Positions 27,979-37,805 of a DNA stretch of 64,000 nt are shown piece after piece. Numbering within the stretch: the stretch's first letter is position 1; each line of letters starts with the position of its first letter. The translations under genes and the position numbers were made by a program. This DNA is from Thalassotalea atypica. Lineage in GTDB: Bacteria > Pseudomonadota > Gammaproteobacteria > Enterobacterales > Alteromonadaceae. A model generated the notes under the pieces. That model searched no databases and was not told the origin of the DNA. It was given only the letters and a program-made list of their open reading frames with translations. Location: positions 3,968,001-4,032,000 of the forward strand of contig NZ_AP027364.1 of NCBI RefSeq assembly GCF_030295975.1, given 5' to 3'.

Positions 27979-29103
27979 ATGACAAATAAAGTAGCCCTAG
28001 TGACTGGTATTACTGGTCAAGATGGTTCATACCTTGCTGAGTTTTTATTAGCCAAAGGCTATGAAGTACATGGCATAAAACGACGTGCGTCTTCATTTAA
28101 TACCGAACGTATAGATCATATCTATCAAGATCTACACAGTGAAAGCCCGAACCTGTTTCTTCATTATGGTGACCTTACAGATACCTCCAATCTAACCCGA
28201 CTATTGGCAAAAATTCAGCCTGATGAAGTTTATAATTTAGGTGCACAAAGCCATGTTGCTGTGTCGTTTGAATGCCCTGAGTATACTGCCGATGTAGACG
28301 GCATAGGCACATTACGCCTATTAGAAGCCATTCGTTTTTTAGGTTTAGAGAAAAAGACTCGTTTTTATCAAGCATCTACCTCAGAGCTATATGGTGATGT
28401 CAGGGAAAGCCCACAAACAGAGCAGACTCCTTTTTACCCCCGTTCACCATATGGCGTAGCGAAAATGTATGCCTACTGGATGGTAGTAAATTATCGTGAG
28501 GCGTACGGCCTTCATGCTAGTAACGGCATATTGTTTAATCATGAATCTCCTCGTCGAGGTGAAACTTTCGTGACTCGAAAAATTACACGAGCACTGGCAA
28601 ATATATCACAAGGTCTAGACAGCTGTTTGTATTTAGGCAACATGGATGCGCTGCGAGATTGGGGTCATGCAAGAGATTACGTTAAAATGCAATGGTTGAT
28701 GCTCCAACAAGACAATCCAGACGACTTTGTCATTGCCACGGGTCAGCAGTACTCGGTAAGACAATTTGTCGAGCATGCGGCTAATGAGCTGGGTATTAAA
28801 CTACAATGGCAAGGAGAAGGAGTAGAGGAAAAAGGTATTGTTGCTGAAGTAAGTGGTGAGCATGCAACAGAAGTTCAAGTTGGTGATATCATTGTTTCTG
28901 TTGACGAAAAATACTTTAGGCCTGCTGAAGTTGAAACGCTATTAGGCGACCCAAGTAAAGCAAAAAAATTACTCGGTTGGCAGCCAGAAACCAGCTTTGA
29001 GCAGTTGGTAACAGAAATGGTTCAGCATGACCTAAACATTGCGAAAAAGAATGCTCTATTGCAATCTCATGGCTATGACGTAGCCGTAAGTAACGAGAGT
29101 TAA
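27979..29103 (+). CDS. gmd: GDP-mannose 4,6-dehydratase
   Basis: Converts GDP-D-mannose to GDP-4-keto-6-deoxymannose with bound NADP, the first step to GDP-L-fucose. 374 aa, close to the enterobacterial length. The NADP motif is [14 protein letters not shown]; catalytic residues are seen in STSELYG and [12 protein letters not shown] (Tyr, Lys). [11 protein letters not shown] and the [17 protein letters not shown] end are diagnostic, as is the VEEKGIV insertion shared with E. coli Gmd. fcl starts 2 bp after the stop, giving a two-gene operon. Confidence 0.96.
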   Translation: MTNKVALVTGITGQDGSYLAEFLLAKGYEVHGIKRRASSFNTERIDHIYQDLHSESPNLFLHYGDLTDTSNLTRLLAKIQPDEVYNLGAQSHVAVSFECPEYTADVDGIGTLRLLEAIRFLGLEKKTRFYQASTSELYGDVRESPQTEQTPFYPRSPYGVAKMYAYWMVVNYREAYGLHASNGILFNHESPRRGETFVTRKITRALANISQGLDSCLYLGNMDALRDWGHARDYVKMQWLMLQQDNPDDFVIATGQQYSVRQFVEHAANELGIKLQWQGEGVEEKGIVAEVSGEHATEVQVGDIIVSVDEKYFRPAEVETLLGDPSKAKKLLGWQPETSFEQLVTEMVQHDLNIAKKNALLQSHGYDVAVSNES

Positions 29104-29104
29104 C

Positions 29105-30067
29105 ATGACAACACAACGTGTTTTTATTGCAGGTCATAATGGCATGGTAGGCTCTTCAATTGTTCGCCAACTAGAGGAGCAGGCGGGTATAGAGTTAATC
29201 CTAAGAAACAGAAGTGAGCTTGATCTTACTAACCAAGCTGAGGTTGTTAATTTTTTTCAAACGGAAGATATTGACCAAGTATATATCGCTGCTGCTAAGG
29301 TAGGAGGTATTGTCGCAAATAACACGTATCCGGCGGACTTTATCTATCAAAACCTGATGATGCAATGCAACTTGATACATGCCTCTCATATGGCAGATAT
29401 TAACAATCTTTTGTTTCTTGGCTCATCTTGTATCTATCCAAAACTTGCGAACCAACCGATCAAAGAATCTGAATTACTCACTGGTACATTGGAACCAACA
29501 AACGAACCTTATGCCATCGCCAAAATTGCAGGTATAAAATTATGTGAGTCTTATAATAGGCAATACGGCAGAAATTATCGTTCGATAATGCCAACAAATT
29601 TATATGGTGAACACGATAATTTTCATCCGACAAACTCACATGTAATTCCCGCACTGATCCAGCGTTTTCATCAGGCCAAAATAGAAAATTTGCCAAAGGT
29701 AGTCGCATGGGGCTCAGGTAAGCCTAAAAGAGAATTTCTTCATGTTGATGACATGGCCAGTGCAGCAATTTTTGTAATGAATTTAGCGTCAGAAAAATAC
29801 CAAGAGAATACCCATGAGATGCTAAGTCATCTTAATGTCGGCACTGGCGTCGACTGCACTATTAAAGAGTTAGTTGAAACTGTTGCTAAAGTTGTCGGCT
29901 ATAAAGGGGCTATCGTATTCGATAGTACCAAGCCTGACGGCGCACCAAGAAAGTTATTAGATGTGACCCAACTAAGTAATTTAGGCTGGCAGTATCACAT
30001 AGACTTACCAGAAGGGCTCAACAGAACATATCAATGGTACCTATCACAAGAACAGGTACGGCAATAG
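29105..30067 (+). CDS. fcl: GDP-L-fucose synthase (epimerase/reductase)
   Basis: NADPH-dependent 3,5-epimerase and 4-reductase giving GDP-L-fucose from the Gmd product. 320 aa. Features are the Rossmann motif [33 protein letters not shown], the catalytic Ser in GSSCIYPK, Tyr and Lys in [10 protein letters not shown], and [19 protein letters not shown], all characteristic of GMER. It ends the plus-strand run and meets the wcaJ-like gene convergently. With gmd it supplies fucose for the exopolysaccharide. Confidence 0.95.
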   Translation: MTTQRVFIAGHNGMVGSSIVRQLEEQAGIELILRNRSELDLTNQAEVVNFFQTEDIDQVYIAAAKVGGIVANNTYPADFIYQNLMMQCNLIHASHMADINNLLFLGSSCIYPKLANQPIKESELLTGTLEPTNEPYAIAKIAGIKLCESYNRQYGRNYRSIMPTNLYGEHDNFHPTNSHVIPALIQRFHQAKIENLPKVVAWGSGKPKREFLHVDDMASAAIFVMNLASEKYQENTHEMLSHLNVGTGVDCTIKELVETVAKVVGYKGAIVFDSTKPDGAPRKLLDVTQLSNLGWQYHIDLPEGLNRTYQWYLSQEQVRQ

Positions 30068-30119
30068 CTGATAAATAAGTTAGCTGTCATCAAAGTACTT
30101 ATGTTTTAAGTAGGCTTTA

Positions 30120-31523
30120 TTAATATGCGTTTTTATTAACAAAGCCTTTAAAAATAGTAAGCACAATTATTTTTAAATCAAAAAGTAGCGACCAACGATG
30201 AATATAAGCTAAATCAAATTCAATTCTTTTTTCCATTTTTTCCAGAGTATCCGTCTCGCCTCGCCAACCATTTATTTGCGCCCAACCCGTAATACCTGGT
30301 TTTACTTTATGCCTAAGCATGTATCCATCAATAAGTTGTCTATATTCTTCATTATGGACAATAGCATGAGGTCTCGGCCCAACAATAGACATACTACCTT
30401 GTAATACATTAAAAAATTGAGGCAGTTCATCTAGAGAAGTACGCCTTAAAAATGCTCCAACGGGAGTGATTCTGGCGTCAAATTTAGTTGCTTGTTTGAC
30501 TTTATCAACCTCCTTTTGCACAAGTGCCATTGAGCGAAATTTATAAATTTTAATTTCCCTACCGTCTAATCCATAGCGTTTTTGCTTGAATAAGACAGGC
30601 CCTTTTGAAGTTAACTTCACTAGTATTGCGATAAAAAACATAGGAATAAGAATTAAAGATAAAATGACGATGCTCAACACAATATCCTCCACGCGTTTAA
30701 TCGTGACATTAAACCCTTCAAAAGGTGAGTCATAAACACTCAACGTTTCCATGTTTCCTATTTGTTGCCATTTTGCATGAAGTAGATTGTAAATAAGAAA
30801 ATCAGGAACAATGTGCACGGTAGCTGTTGAGTCTCGAAGCTCACTTAAAATTTCAGTAATTCGCTCTTCTGCTTTTAGCGGCATCGCAACAAAAACCTGA
30901 TTCACTTCATGTTTTGACTTAATTAACGCCAGAGCATCTTTGATATTTCCTTTCTTAGAGTTTTGCAATTCTAAGGGCAGGCGAGAGGCTTCCCGATCAT
31001 CATATACTCCTTCAATGGTTAACCCTAACTGCGGATTATTCTGAATTTGTTGGGCTAATTTCAAACCTGAAGATGTAGCGCCTATAATAACTACAGACCT
31101 AGTGTTTGCTCCGGATTTTCGAAAATAAAAGAGTAATTCCCTGAAAAATATTCGCCAAATTACTAAGCCAAAGGAAGTAACTACAAACCAAGTACCAATT
31201 GCGAGTCGAGAATAGACAACACCCAATTTAGTAAAATAAGCTAAAGTGATTAACACGACGCAGCTCAAGGCCCAAGTTAACACTGCATAAGACACCATGG
31301 CTAACGTAGTTGATGTTCGCCATGAACGATATAAATCTACCGTTTGCCCAAAAAATAAGAAGCAGGTTAAGCTGATAAGTAATACTAATTGATAGTGGAT
31401 AGTGACAGGGACTTGATACCAAAACAGACACGCAAAAAACGTGAAGCCAATAACGACTAAGTCAATGACTCGATAAAGCGATGAAAAACTACTTTGAATG
31501 GTATTAAGTAAACCACTAGACAT
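30120..31523 (-). CDS. wcaJ: WcaJ-type undecaprenyl-phosphate sugar phosphotransferase
   Basis: Polyprenyl phosphate:hexose-1-phosphate transferase that starts repeat-unit synthesis. 467 aa: four to five N-terminal membrane segments (about 10-130), a CoA-binding-like Rossmann domain (VVIIGATSSGLKLAQ), a re-entrant hydrophobic helix (about 280-305) and the catalytic bacterial sugar transferase domain with KQKRYGLDGREI, YKFRSM, SLDELPQFFNV, VGPRPHA and KPGITGWAQINGW. It is on the opposite strand, divergent from the export operon across a 375-bp region. The sugar is probably glucose or galactose; not proven. Confidence 0.9.
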   Translation of the reverse strand: MSSGLLNTIQSSFSSLYRVIDLVVIGFTFFACLFWYQVPVTIHYQLVLLISLTCFLFFGQTVDLYRSWRTSTTLAMVSYAVLTWALSCVVLITLAYFTKLGVVYSRLAIGTWFVVTSFGLVIWRIFFRELLFYFRKSGANTRSVVIIGATSSGLKLAQQIQNNPQLGLTIEGVYDDREASRLPLELQNSKKGNIKDALALIKSKHEVNQVFVAMPLKAEERITEILSELRDSTATVHIVPDFLIYNLLHAKWQQIGNMETLSVYDSPFEGFNVTIKRVEDIVLSIVILSLILIPMFFIAILVKLTSKGPVLFKQKRYGLDGREIKIYKFRSMALVQKEVDKVKQATKFDARITPVGAFLRRTSLDELPQFFNVLQGSMSIVGPRPHAIVHNEEYRQLIDGYMLRHKVKPGITGWAQINGWRGETDTLEKMEKRIEFDLAYIHRWSLLFDLKIIVLTIFKGFVNKNAY

Positions 31524-31898
31524 CGTTTGTTAATGTTCCACAATTATATGACGCTTTTAAGTCTAACCTTATATTTACTAAGAAAAAAGAAATCAATGCC
31601 ACAAGCAATTACATATTGTTTCAAATGCCTACGAAATTTAGTTACAATCTTCAAAATTAATATGGTGGTAACTACTAAATTAATTGGTTTTTAGAGCTCA
31701 ATTGTTTAGTATTCAATCATTATTTGTAAACATTAATTACGTACTTGTTCTTTAACTGTAAAAATAACAAAAATGCTATTTCACGAGCAGAGACGATGAT
31801 TAATGCTCTCCAATGTAGTTTATGTCGGCTTGTTAGGTGAAACTCTCCTTTCTAACTTCGTAAGCAGCTAAAAATATAATTATTTGAAAGGAAGCTTC
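31524..31898. other. Divergent promoter region of wcaJ and the export operon
   Basis: 375 bp of AT-rich sequence with no credible ORF. It must contain divergent promoters. Just before the barrel gene there is a good ribosome binding site, AAAGGAAG (31887-31894). I see no ops/JUMPstart element, no recognisable riboswitch and no strong inverted repeat. Confidence 0.5.
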
Positions 31899-33185
31899 AT
31901 GCGCTTTACAACTAGTGCTGTACTATTAACTTTATGTGTCGCACATGCAGGAAATGCATCATCGTTTAACGAAGATGAAAGGGATGATCAGAGTATACCT
32001 ATCGCTGGCGGTATGTTATTAACTCCTTTTCTTAATATTCAACAACGTTACGACAGTAATGTTGCATCCACCAATATCGAAGATATTAATTCGTGGCTAA
32101 CCATTTTCCAACCTAACGTTAAATTGACACGGGAATTTGGTGAGTTCGGTAAGCATAATTTTGAAATAGATTGGATCTTCACCCATGGTGCATACCATGC
32201 AGCTCAAGATGATAGCTACAACGATCATGATATCTCAGGAAAGTTAAACTACGAGATTAATCAGCGTCATAGACTGATGTTTCAAGGTGGTTATATTGAC
32301 AGCCATGAAGAGCGCGGCAGTCGATTCTCAATTGGTACCGGTGGTTTGCTTGAAGAGCCTGATACATACGAACAAATATATGGTGGTGTTCAATATACTT
32401 TTGGCGCATTGGAAGCAGATATGCGCTTAGAAGTGGAAGTAGGTTATTTTGACAATGACTATCGTAGTGTTTTTACTGAAAGTATTGTTACAGGAGAGCC
32501 ATTTGATAGCACCGCAGCTCGAGATAGAACAACCGAAGAATTTGGTGGAACCTTCTATTACAAAATTGGGGCTGCGACTGATTTAACAATTGAAGCTTGG
32601 TCAACAGAGTACGATTATGACTATACTCCAACACCTGCAGAAGAGCTGTCGAGTAATGAAAGCCGCGTATTTGTTGGTGCAAAGTGGGAGGCTACGGCGC
32701 TAACAACAGGCTTTGCCAAGGTCGGTTATAAAGAAAAAGAGTTTGATAACCCACTTTTTGAAAATTTCTATAATGTTGAATGGGAAGCTGAAATTGATTG
32801 GGCGCCTAAAACGTATTCTCATTTTACATTTAAGACAGGTCGTCGAATAGAAGAAACAAATGGTGAAGGCTTCTTCATCGAGTCTGCCATAGGGAATGGC
32901 TATGTAATTAATAGCACCCAGCACTCAGCAGATTGGCGTCATGAATGGAGAGATCGCATTAGTAGCGAGGTAGTTTATGCCGAAAATAAAGATGTTTATA
33001 CCGGCTTAACGGGGAAAATACGCGAAGATAATAATACTTCAGTGAAGCTCGCGCTGTATTATGACATGTCTTATTGGGTGAGCTTTTCGTTAGCATATGA
33101 TTACATAGATCGAGACAGTACGAGAGAGCTGCTCAATTATGATCGAGAATTAGTAACCCTAGGCGTACGTCTTGCATTATATTAA
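31899..33185 (+). CDS. Outer-membrane beta-barrel exopolysaccharide protein (BBP2 / VpsM-EpsL-like)
   Basis: 428-aa secreted beta-barrel. Signal peptide MRFTTSAVLLTLCVAHAGNA, then LTPFLNIQQRYDSNV, the typical start of the exopolysaccharide barrel family. Many alternating amphipathic strands follow, ending in the aromatic-free but barrel-like LVTLGVRLALY with a C-terminal Tyr. Such barrels pair with short OPX proteins that lack their own outer-membrane helix, giving the export pore. The ATG at 31899 was chosen for its AAGGAAG site and signal peptide. It is followed by the OPX gene after 51 bp. Confidence 0.82.
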   Translation: MRFTTSAVLLTLCVAHAGNASSFNEDERDDQSIPIAGGMLLTPFLNIQQRYDSNVASTNIEDINSWLTIFQPNVKLTREFGEFGKHNFEIDWIFTHGAYHAAQDDSYNDHDISGKLNYEINQRHRLMFQGGYIDSHEERGSRFSIGTGGLLEEPDTYEQIYGGVQYTFGALEADMRLEVEVGYFDNDYRSVFTESIVTGEPFDSTAARDRTTEEFGGTFYYKIGAATDLTIEAWSTEYDYDYTPTPAEELSSNESRVFVGAKWEATALTTGFAKVGYKEKEFDNPLFENFYNVEWEAEIDWAPKTYSHFTFKTGRRIEETNGEGFFIESAIGNGYVINSTQHSADWRHEWRDRISSEVVYAENKDVYTGLTGKIREDNNTSVKLALYYDMSYWVSFSLAYDYIDRDSTRELLNYDRELVTLGVRLALY

Positions 33186-33236
33186 TTAACATTGAAAGCT
33201 AGTACGCTATATATTGGTAACTTTAAAGAAGTCATT

Positions 33237-33779
33237 ATGTTTAAAAATAGTCATTTCATCTACATAGTGGTAGCCATTGTACTTTTGGCTATACAGGCGA
33301 ACGCCAATGCCCGAGATCAAAAAGATTATCGATTAGGGGCTGGAGACGTTATAAAAATTACCGTTTTTGGCCAAGATGATCTATCTATAGAAACCATGCT
33401 AAATGATAATGGTAAAATTGATTATCCATTTTTAGGGCAACTACAAGCATCTGGAAAAACACTAGAAGAGTTTCAACAGCAAATACTAAATGGGCTAAAG
33501 GGAGACTATTTGATTCACCCGAATGTCTCTGTCAGTGTCATTCAATACCGTCCATTTTTTATTGATGGCGAAGTGAAAACACCTGGTGGCTACCCTTTTC
33601 AGCCTGGGCTTACGATCAATAAAGCCGTAGCACTAGCTGGTGGTTATACTGAACGAGCATCACTGTCAAAAATTTTTATTATTCGAAGCAGTGATCCTGA
33701 ACAAAAATCTATCAATGTTGATGGCAATGAATTGCTTCAACCAGGTGACATCATCACCGTTAAACAAAGTTACTTTTAA
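33237..33779 (+). CDS. wza: Short Wza-type polysaccharide export (OPX) protein
   Basis: About 180 aa, half the size of E. coli Wza. It has a hydrophobic signal (IYIVVAIVLLAIQANA) with no lipobox Cys, then the PES domain (DYRLGAGDVIKITVFGQDDLS) and one SLBB domain (FFIDGEVKTPGGYPFQPG, then INKAVALAGGYTERA). It lacks the extra repeats and the C-terminal amphipathic helix that forms the Wza pore, so it likely relies on the preceding barrel for outer-membrane passage. The ATG at 33237 has AAAGAAG upstream; a TTG at 33192 is less likely. Confidence 0.88.
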   Translation: MFKNSHFIYIVVAIVLLAIQANANARDQKDYRLGAGDVIKITVFGQDDLSIETMLNDNGKIDYPFLGQLQASGKTLEEFQQQILNGLKGDYLIHPNVSVSVIQYRPFFIDGEVKTPGGYPFQPGLTINKAVALAGGYTERASLSKIFIIRSSDPEQKSINVDGNELLQPGDIITVKQSYF

Positions 33780-33790
33780 GAGTTGAGTGA

Positions 33791-36031
33791 ATGAGCATTG
33801 CCCTAATAGAGTCAAATAAACAACCAGCTACTGGTGATGAAACCATCGATCTACAAACTTATTTTAAAGTTATCTACAGAGCGAAATGGAGCATTCTCAG
33901 TCTAGCGTTTGCAATAACTATATTGGCCACCGTCATTGTATTCTCAACGACTCCTAAATATACCGCTACGGCCACACTTCTTATCCAAGCCGAACAAGCT
34001 AACGTTGTATCCATTGAGCAAGTCTATGGAATAGATTCAGGCCAAGATGAGTATCTTTTTACCCAGTTTGAAATTTTAAAATCTAAACATTTGGCTCAAC
34101 GGGTTATTGATAAACTTAATTTAGTCTCACATCCAGAGTTTGATCCTGATAGAAAAAAAGAGAATTTTGATATTGTCGGAATGATCAAATCATTTTTACC
34201 TTTTTTACCTCAAGAAAAATATACTTATACTGAAAGCCAAAGGTTAAGCATAAAAAATAGAGTAGTTGCCAATGAATTTATTAGACGGCTGTCAATATCA
34301 CCCATCAGAAAAACTCAACTAGCAAAAATTTCGTTTGTTTCTGAATCACCTGATCTTGCGGCTAGCATTGTCAATACTTTGGCCGAGGTTTACATAGAAA
34401 GTCATTTAGAATCTAAACTTGAAATGACTGAAAAAGCATCTACTTGGCTTAATGATAGACTCAGTACGTTAAAAAATAAGCTAGACGAATCTGAAAGAGT
34501 GCTACGGGATTATCAAAATAAAGAGCAGTTAATAGATATAGATGGCGTAAAAAGTTTAGAAGCAAAAGAGCTTCAAGAGCTCAACCAACGCCTATCAGCC
34601 GCAAGACAACAACTTAAGCAAAATGAACAACTCTATCAGCTAATTGAAGAAAAAAAAGGCGATATCTCTGCATTAATTGCGCTTCCTGAAGTGTTAAATC
34701 ATGCATCTATACAAAGTGTCAACGAATCCCTTCAGGCAGTAAGAACTAAAGTTTCAGAGCTTCAAGGCGTGTTTGGTCCAAAGCATCCAACGATGATTGC
34801 GGCCATATCTGAACTTAGATCAGTTAACGAAAATATGAACAATCAGGTTCAGGTACTTATTTCAGGCATTAACAACGAATACAAATCGGCCAAAGCGCAA
34901 GAGAGTGGCCTTGCAAAAGCAGTTCAATCTAAAGGTCAACGCTTTCGAGAGTTATCCGTTTTAGACTCAAAACAACAAGAGTTAAAAAGAGAAGTAGAGA
35001 GCAATCAATACCTTTATAACGCTTTTTTTACACGCTTAAAAGAAACAAAAGAGGTTGGAGAGTTTGAATCTGCTAACGCCCGTTTGGTTGATCGTGCACA
35101 GCCTCCACTTGCTCCGTCAAACCCAAAGAAAAAACTGATTATCGGCTTATCAATGATCATTAGCCTTGTCTTTGGCGCGGTTTTAGCGTTTATTTCAGAG
35201 TTACTTAATGACGGGATTCGTTCCGTTGATGATATTGAGAATAAACTACTGCAACGCATGTTAGGGTTGGTTCCACTGCAAAAAGTTGCACGTGGTGAAA
35301 GACTGCCATCAAAAATATTTTTTGATTCAAAAGAGCATGCGTTTAGTGAGTCCATTAGAACATTGCGCACCAGTTTATTATTGCTAAATATTGAACATGA
35401 AGCGAAAGTTATTTCAGTCACATCGTCTATACCACAAGAAGGTAAAACTACGGTTTCTACAAACCTATCATTTGCCTTGGCTCAGCTTGAAAAAGTATTG
35501 TTGATCGATGCTGATATGCGCCGCCCTGCAGTAGGTAAGGTGTTTGACTTACCTGCATTTCAACCGGGTTTATCAAATATCATTTCTGGAACCCATACGC
35601 TTTCTGAGTGCTTAGTGCGAGATGAACAATCAGGTATCGATATCATTGCCGCAGGAACACTTCCTCCTAACCCACAAGAATTGCTTGCGTCGAAAAAATT
35701 CACACAATTGATTGAATCGGTGAAAGAGAAATATGATCGCATCATCATTGATACCGCACCGACACAAGCAGTAAGTGACGCGATACTAATCGCTCAGCAA
35801 AGCGACTCATTAGTCTACATTGTCAAAGCAGATAGTACACGCGAGAAAGTGATTAAGTCTGGTTTAAGCCGTTTAATGGAAGCGGGTGCCAGAATTGACG
35901 GCATCGTACTCAATCAAGTTGATTTGAAGCAGGCGGGTAAGTATGGCGAGTACACAGGTTATTATGACCAGTACGGTTACAATGCTTCCGTATCCTCATC
36001 CGCTGAAGAGCAAAACAAGGCACCTGTCTAG
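33791..36031 (+). CDS. wzc: Wzc-type BY-kinase / polysaccharide copolymerase
   Basis: 746-aa inner-membrane tyrosine autokinase controlling chain length. The N-terminal Wzz domain starts near IDLQTYFKVIYRAKWSIL with TM1 (about 37-56); long periplasmic coiled coils follow (about 200-400), then PSNPKKKLIIGLSMIISLVFG (TM2, about 450). The kinase domain has Walker A SSIPQEGKTTVS (about 540), Walker A' VLLIDADMRRP and Walker B IIIDTAP. The tail carries a Tyr cluster (YGEYTGYYDQYGY) for autophosphorylation. It starts 11 bp after wza and 2 bp before the phosphatase gene. Confidence 0.93.
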   Translation: MSIALIESNKQPATGDETIDLQTYFKVIYRAKWSILSLAFAITILATVIVFSTTPKYTATATLLIQAEQANVVSIEQVYGIDSGQDEYLFTQFEILKSKHLAQRVIDKLNLVSHPEFDPDRKKENFDIVGMIKSFLPFLPQEKYTYTESQRLSIKNRVVANEFIRRLSISPIRKTQLAKISFVSESPDLAASIVNTLAEVYIESHLESKLEMTEKASTWLNDRLSTLKNKLDESERVLRDYQNKEQLIDIDGVKSLEAKELQELNQRLSAARQQLKQNEQLYQLIEEKKGDISALIALPEVLNHASIQSVNESLQAVRTKVSELQGVFGPKHPTMIAAISELRSVNENMNNQVQVLISGINNEYKSAKAQESGLAKAVQSKGQRFRELSVLDSKQQELKREVESNQYLYNAFFTRLKETKEVGEFESANARLVDRAQPPLAPSNPKKKLIIGLSMIISLVFGAVLAFISELLNDGIRSVDDIENKLLQRMLGLVPLQKVARGERLPSKIFFDSKEHAFSESIRTLRTSLLLLNIEHEAKVISVTSSIPQEGKTTVSTNLSFALAQLEKVLLIDADMRRPAVGKVFDLPAFQPGLSNIISGTHTLSECLVRDEQSGIDIIAAGTLPPNPQELLASKKFTQLIESVKEKYDRIIIDTAPTQAVSDAILIAQQSDSLVYIVKADSTREKVIKSGLSRLMEAGARIDGIVLNQVDLKQAGKYGEYTGYYDQYGYNASVSSSAEEQNKAPV

Positions 36032-36033
36032 CA

Positions 36034-36759
36034 ATGATAGACTTACATTGTCATATCCTTCCAAATATTGACGATGGTGCTGTTGACCTGACTGAAAGTA
36101 TCGCACTGATAGACGCCGCTATAGCAAACGGTATCACCCATATGGTTTGCACTCCTCATATTCAATTGGGGCGATTTGATAACACGATGAGGCAAATTTC
36201 GGCATCGTTTGACGACTTGCAAAGCGTAGTAAACGAACGGGGAATGGCTATTCAATTAGCATTTGCGGCAGAAGTCAGAATTTGTCCAGAAATCATGCTG
36301 CTAGCAAAGCAAAATACCTTGCCCTTTATTGGTCATTGGAATGAATATCAGGTTTTATTGTTAGAGCTCCCTCATAGCCATATACCAGCTGGTACAGAGC
36401 AACTCATCAAGTGGCTAAAAAACGAAAATATTCTACCCATGATCGCCCACCCTGAACGAAACAGAGACATTTTAGCAGATTACACAAAATTCAATCAGTT
36501 AGAGCGTGCGGGGTGTCTGTTTCAAATAACCGCATCGTCACTTTGTGGTGATTTTGGAGCTGAACCCCAGAAGTTAGCAGAATACCTATTAAAAAAGAAT
36601 TTCGTAGATATAATCGCTACCGATACTCACAACATAAAGCGGAGACCTCCTAAATTACGTGAAGGAAAAACTCTTGCAGCAAAAATTGTTGGAGAGGCTC
36701 GAGCACAAGAATTAGTCTATAAAACGCCATTAAAAATAAGTGCTAATAAGTTCTTTTAA
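36034..36759 (+). CDS. CpsB/YwqE-type tyrosine phosphatase (PHP family)
   Basis: Metal-dependent tyrosine phosphatase of 241 aa that would dephosphorylate the BY-kinase tail. PHP-fold metal ligands appear in order: DLHCHILPNIDDGA, CTPHI, AAEVRI, IAHPERNRDI and IATDTHN. This is the CpsB type more often described in Gram-positive bacteria, in place of the low-molecular-weight Wzb phosphatase. It is directly downstream of wzc (2-bp gap), which supports the pairing. Confidence 0.9.
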   Translation: MIDLHCHILPNIDDGAVDLTESIALIDAAIANGITHMVCTPHIQLGRFDNTMRQISASFDDLQSVVNERGMAIQLAFAAEVRICPEIMLLAKQNTLPFIGHWNEYQVLLLELPHSHIPAGTEQLIKWLKNENILPMIAHPERNRDILADYTKFNQLERAGCLFQITASSLCGDFGAEPQKLAEYLLKKNFVDIIATDTHNIKRRPPKLREGKTLAAKIVGEARAQELVYKTPLKISANKFF

Positions 36760-36792
36760 ATACAAACTCCTTTCTTGCACAGGACTGACGTT

Positions 36793-37533
36793 GTGAAATT
36801 CAAATTAGCCAGCTTTACCAATGTTCAACCGATAATATTAGTAGTACTCACGCTTTTGTGTTTATTTGGCATTGTACAAGCGGCAAAAATGGGAAAGGCA
36901 AACTTAGACTTTTATCGCGTTCATCAAACGTTAGAATATTGGCGAGATAACCAACAAATAACAAACGATGAAGAATTGAACCAAACACTAACCATCATAC
37001 ATAGAGCCAACAATACCCATCCAAATAACCCACAATATTTAATTACTCTCGGCCTTGTTTATGAATGGGGTGGTCTCCACGCCGCCGAGCAGGCCGATAA
37101 AATGCACTACTTTAACGAAGCAAGAAAGTACTACAGTAGAGCAACTGAATTAAGGCCAACTTGGCCCGGCACATGGGCGACGTTAGCTACATTAAAATGG
37201 CGTTTGAATGAAATCGACCAACAACTAGTTGAATACCTCTTTCTGGCCGACAAATTTGGTGAAAATAGCGATCAAGTACATGAAGCCTGGCTTGAAGTCG
37301 GCTTTTATTTATACAAATCAAAAAGCGTTTTTTCAGCAAAAATAATTAAAGGATTAAGAAAGCACTTACAACTCATGGTCGAAGACCCAAGAAATAAAAT
37401 TAATGCCTTAGCGCTAACAATTGTAAAAAGGCACAACGTCGAACAGCTAGCATGCAATTGGGTAACTAATTTCAATATTGAAGATGAAGTTAAAAAAGAG
37501 AAGTTTTGTCAGACTACGTCAAGTCGCTCTTAA
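36793..37533 (+). CDS. VpsP-like polysaccharide biosynthesis protein
   Basis: About 246 aa with one N-terminal membrane segment (PIILVVLTLLCLFGIVQAA) and a helical, TPR-like domain facing the periplasm: ANNTHPNNPQYLITLGLVYEW, then ARKYYSRATELRPTWPGTW. This layout matches VpsP-type proteins encoded after the BY-kinase in Vibrio-like exopolysaccharide loci; their biochemical role is not established. A GTG at 36793 preceded by AGGA (36781-36784) is preferred to an in-frame TTG at 36775. Last gene of the export operon. Confidence 0.72.
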   Translation: MKFKLASFTNVQPIILVVLTLLCLFGIVQAAKMGKANLDFYRVHQTLEYWRDNQQITNDEELNQTLTIIHRANNTHPNNPQYLITLGLVYEWGGLHAAEQADKMHYFNEARKYYSRATELRPTWPGTWATLATLKWRLNEIDQQLVEYLFLADKFGENSDQVHEAWLEVGFYLYKSKSVFSAKIIKGLRKHLQLMVEDPRNKINALALTIVKRHNVEQLACNWVTNFNIEDEVKKEKFCQTTSSRS

Positions 37534-37738
37534 CCTGTTCGTTATACTTTTCTTATGCTAAGTTCAAAGTCATATCATAATACTTAAATGTAAAAGTTGC
37601 TTCGTTCCATCTGTCGACTAGTTGCTTAAAACGCCCTATTGATTCATTAAAAAAGGCTATGGTATTCAACAAGCTCCTAACAGGTTTCATTTCTCCAAAA
37701 AAATCAAAACAAGAACTTAAAGTTGAAATATTTCAGAA

Positions 37739-37752
37739 TGTAACATAATGTT
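37739..37752 (-). promoter_or_regulatory. Weak RstA-type box before the S9 peptidase gene
   Basis: The minus strand reads AACATTATGTTACA, matching 10 of the 12 fixed positions of the E. coli RstA box TACATNTNGTTACA, including the complete GTTACA half. It lies about 50 bp before the peptidase gene. Matches of this quality are expected a few times by chance in a window this long, so only its position makes it notable. Confidence 0.3.
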
Positions 37753-37805
37753 TCAAAGGGAATAAAAAATCAAATCAGGGAAGAGCAATTAAAGCTATTT
37801 ATGTT

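Noticed and set aside
35014-35421. 135-codon open frame on the minus strand
   Set aside because: It is antisense to the TM2-kinase part of wzc, with Ser-rich composition typical of a mirrored frame and no ribosome binding site.
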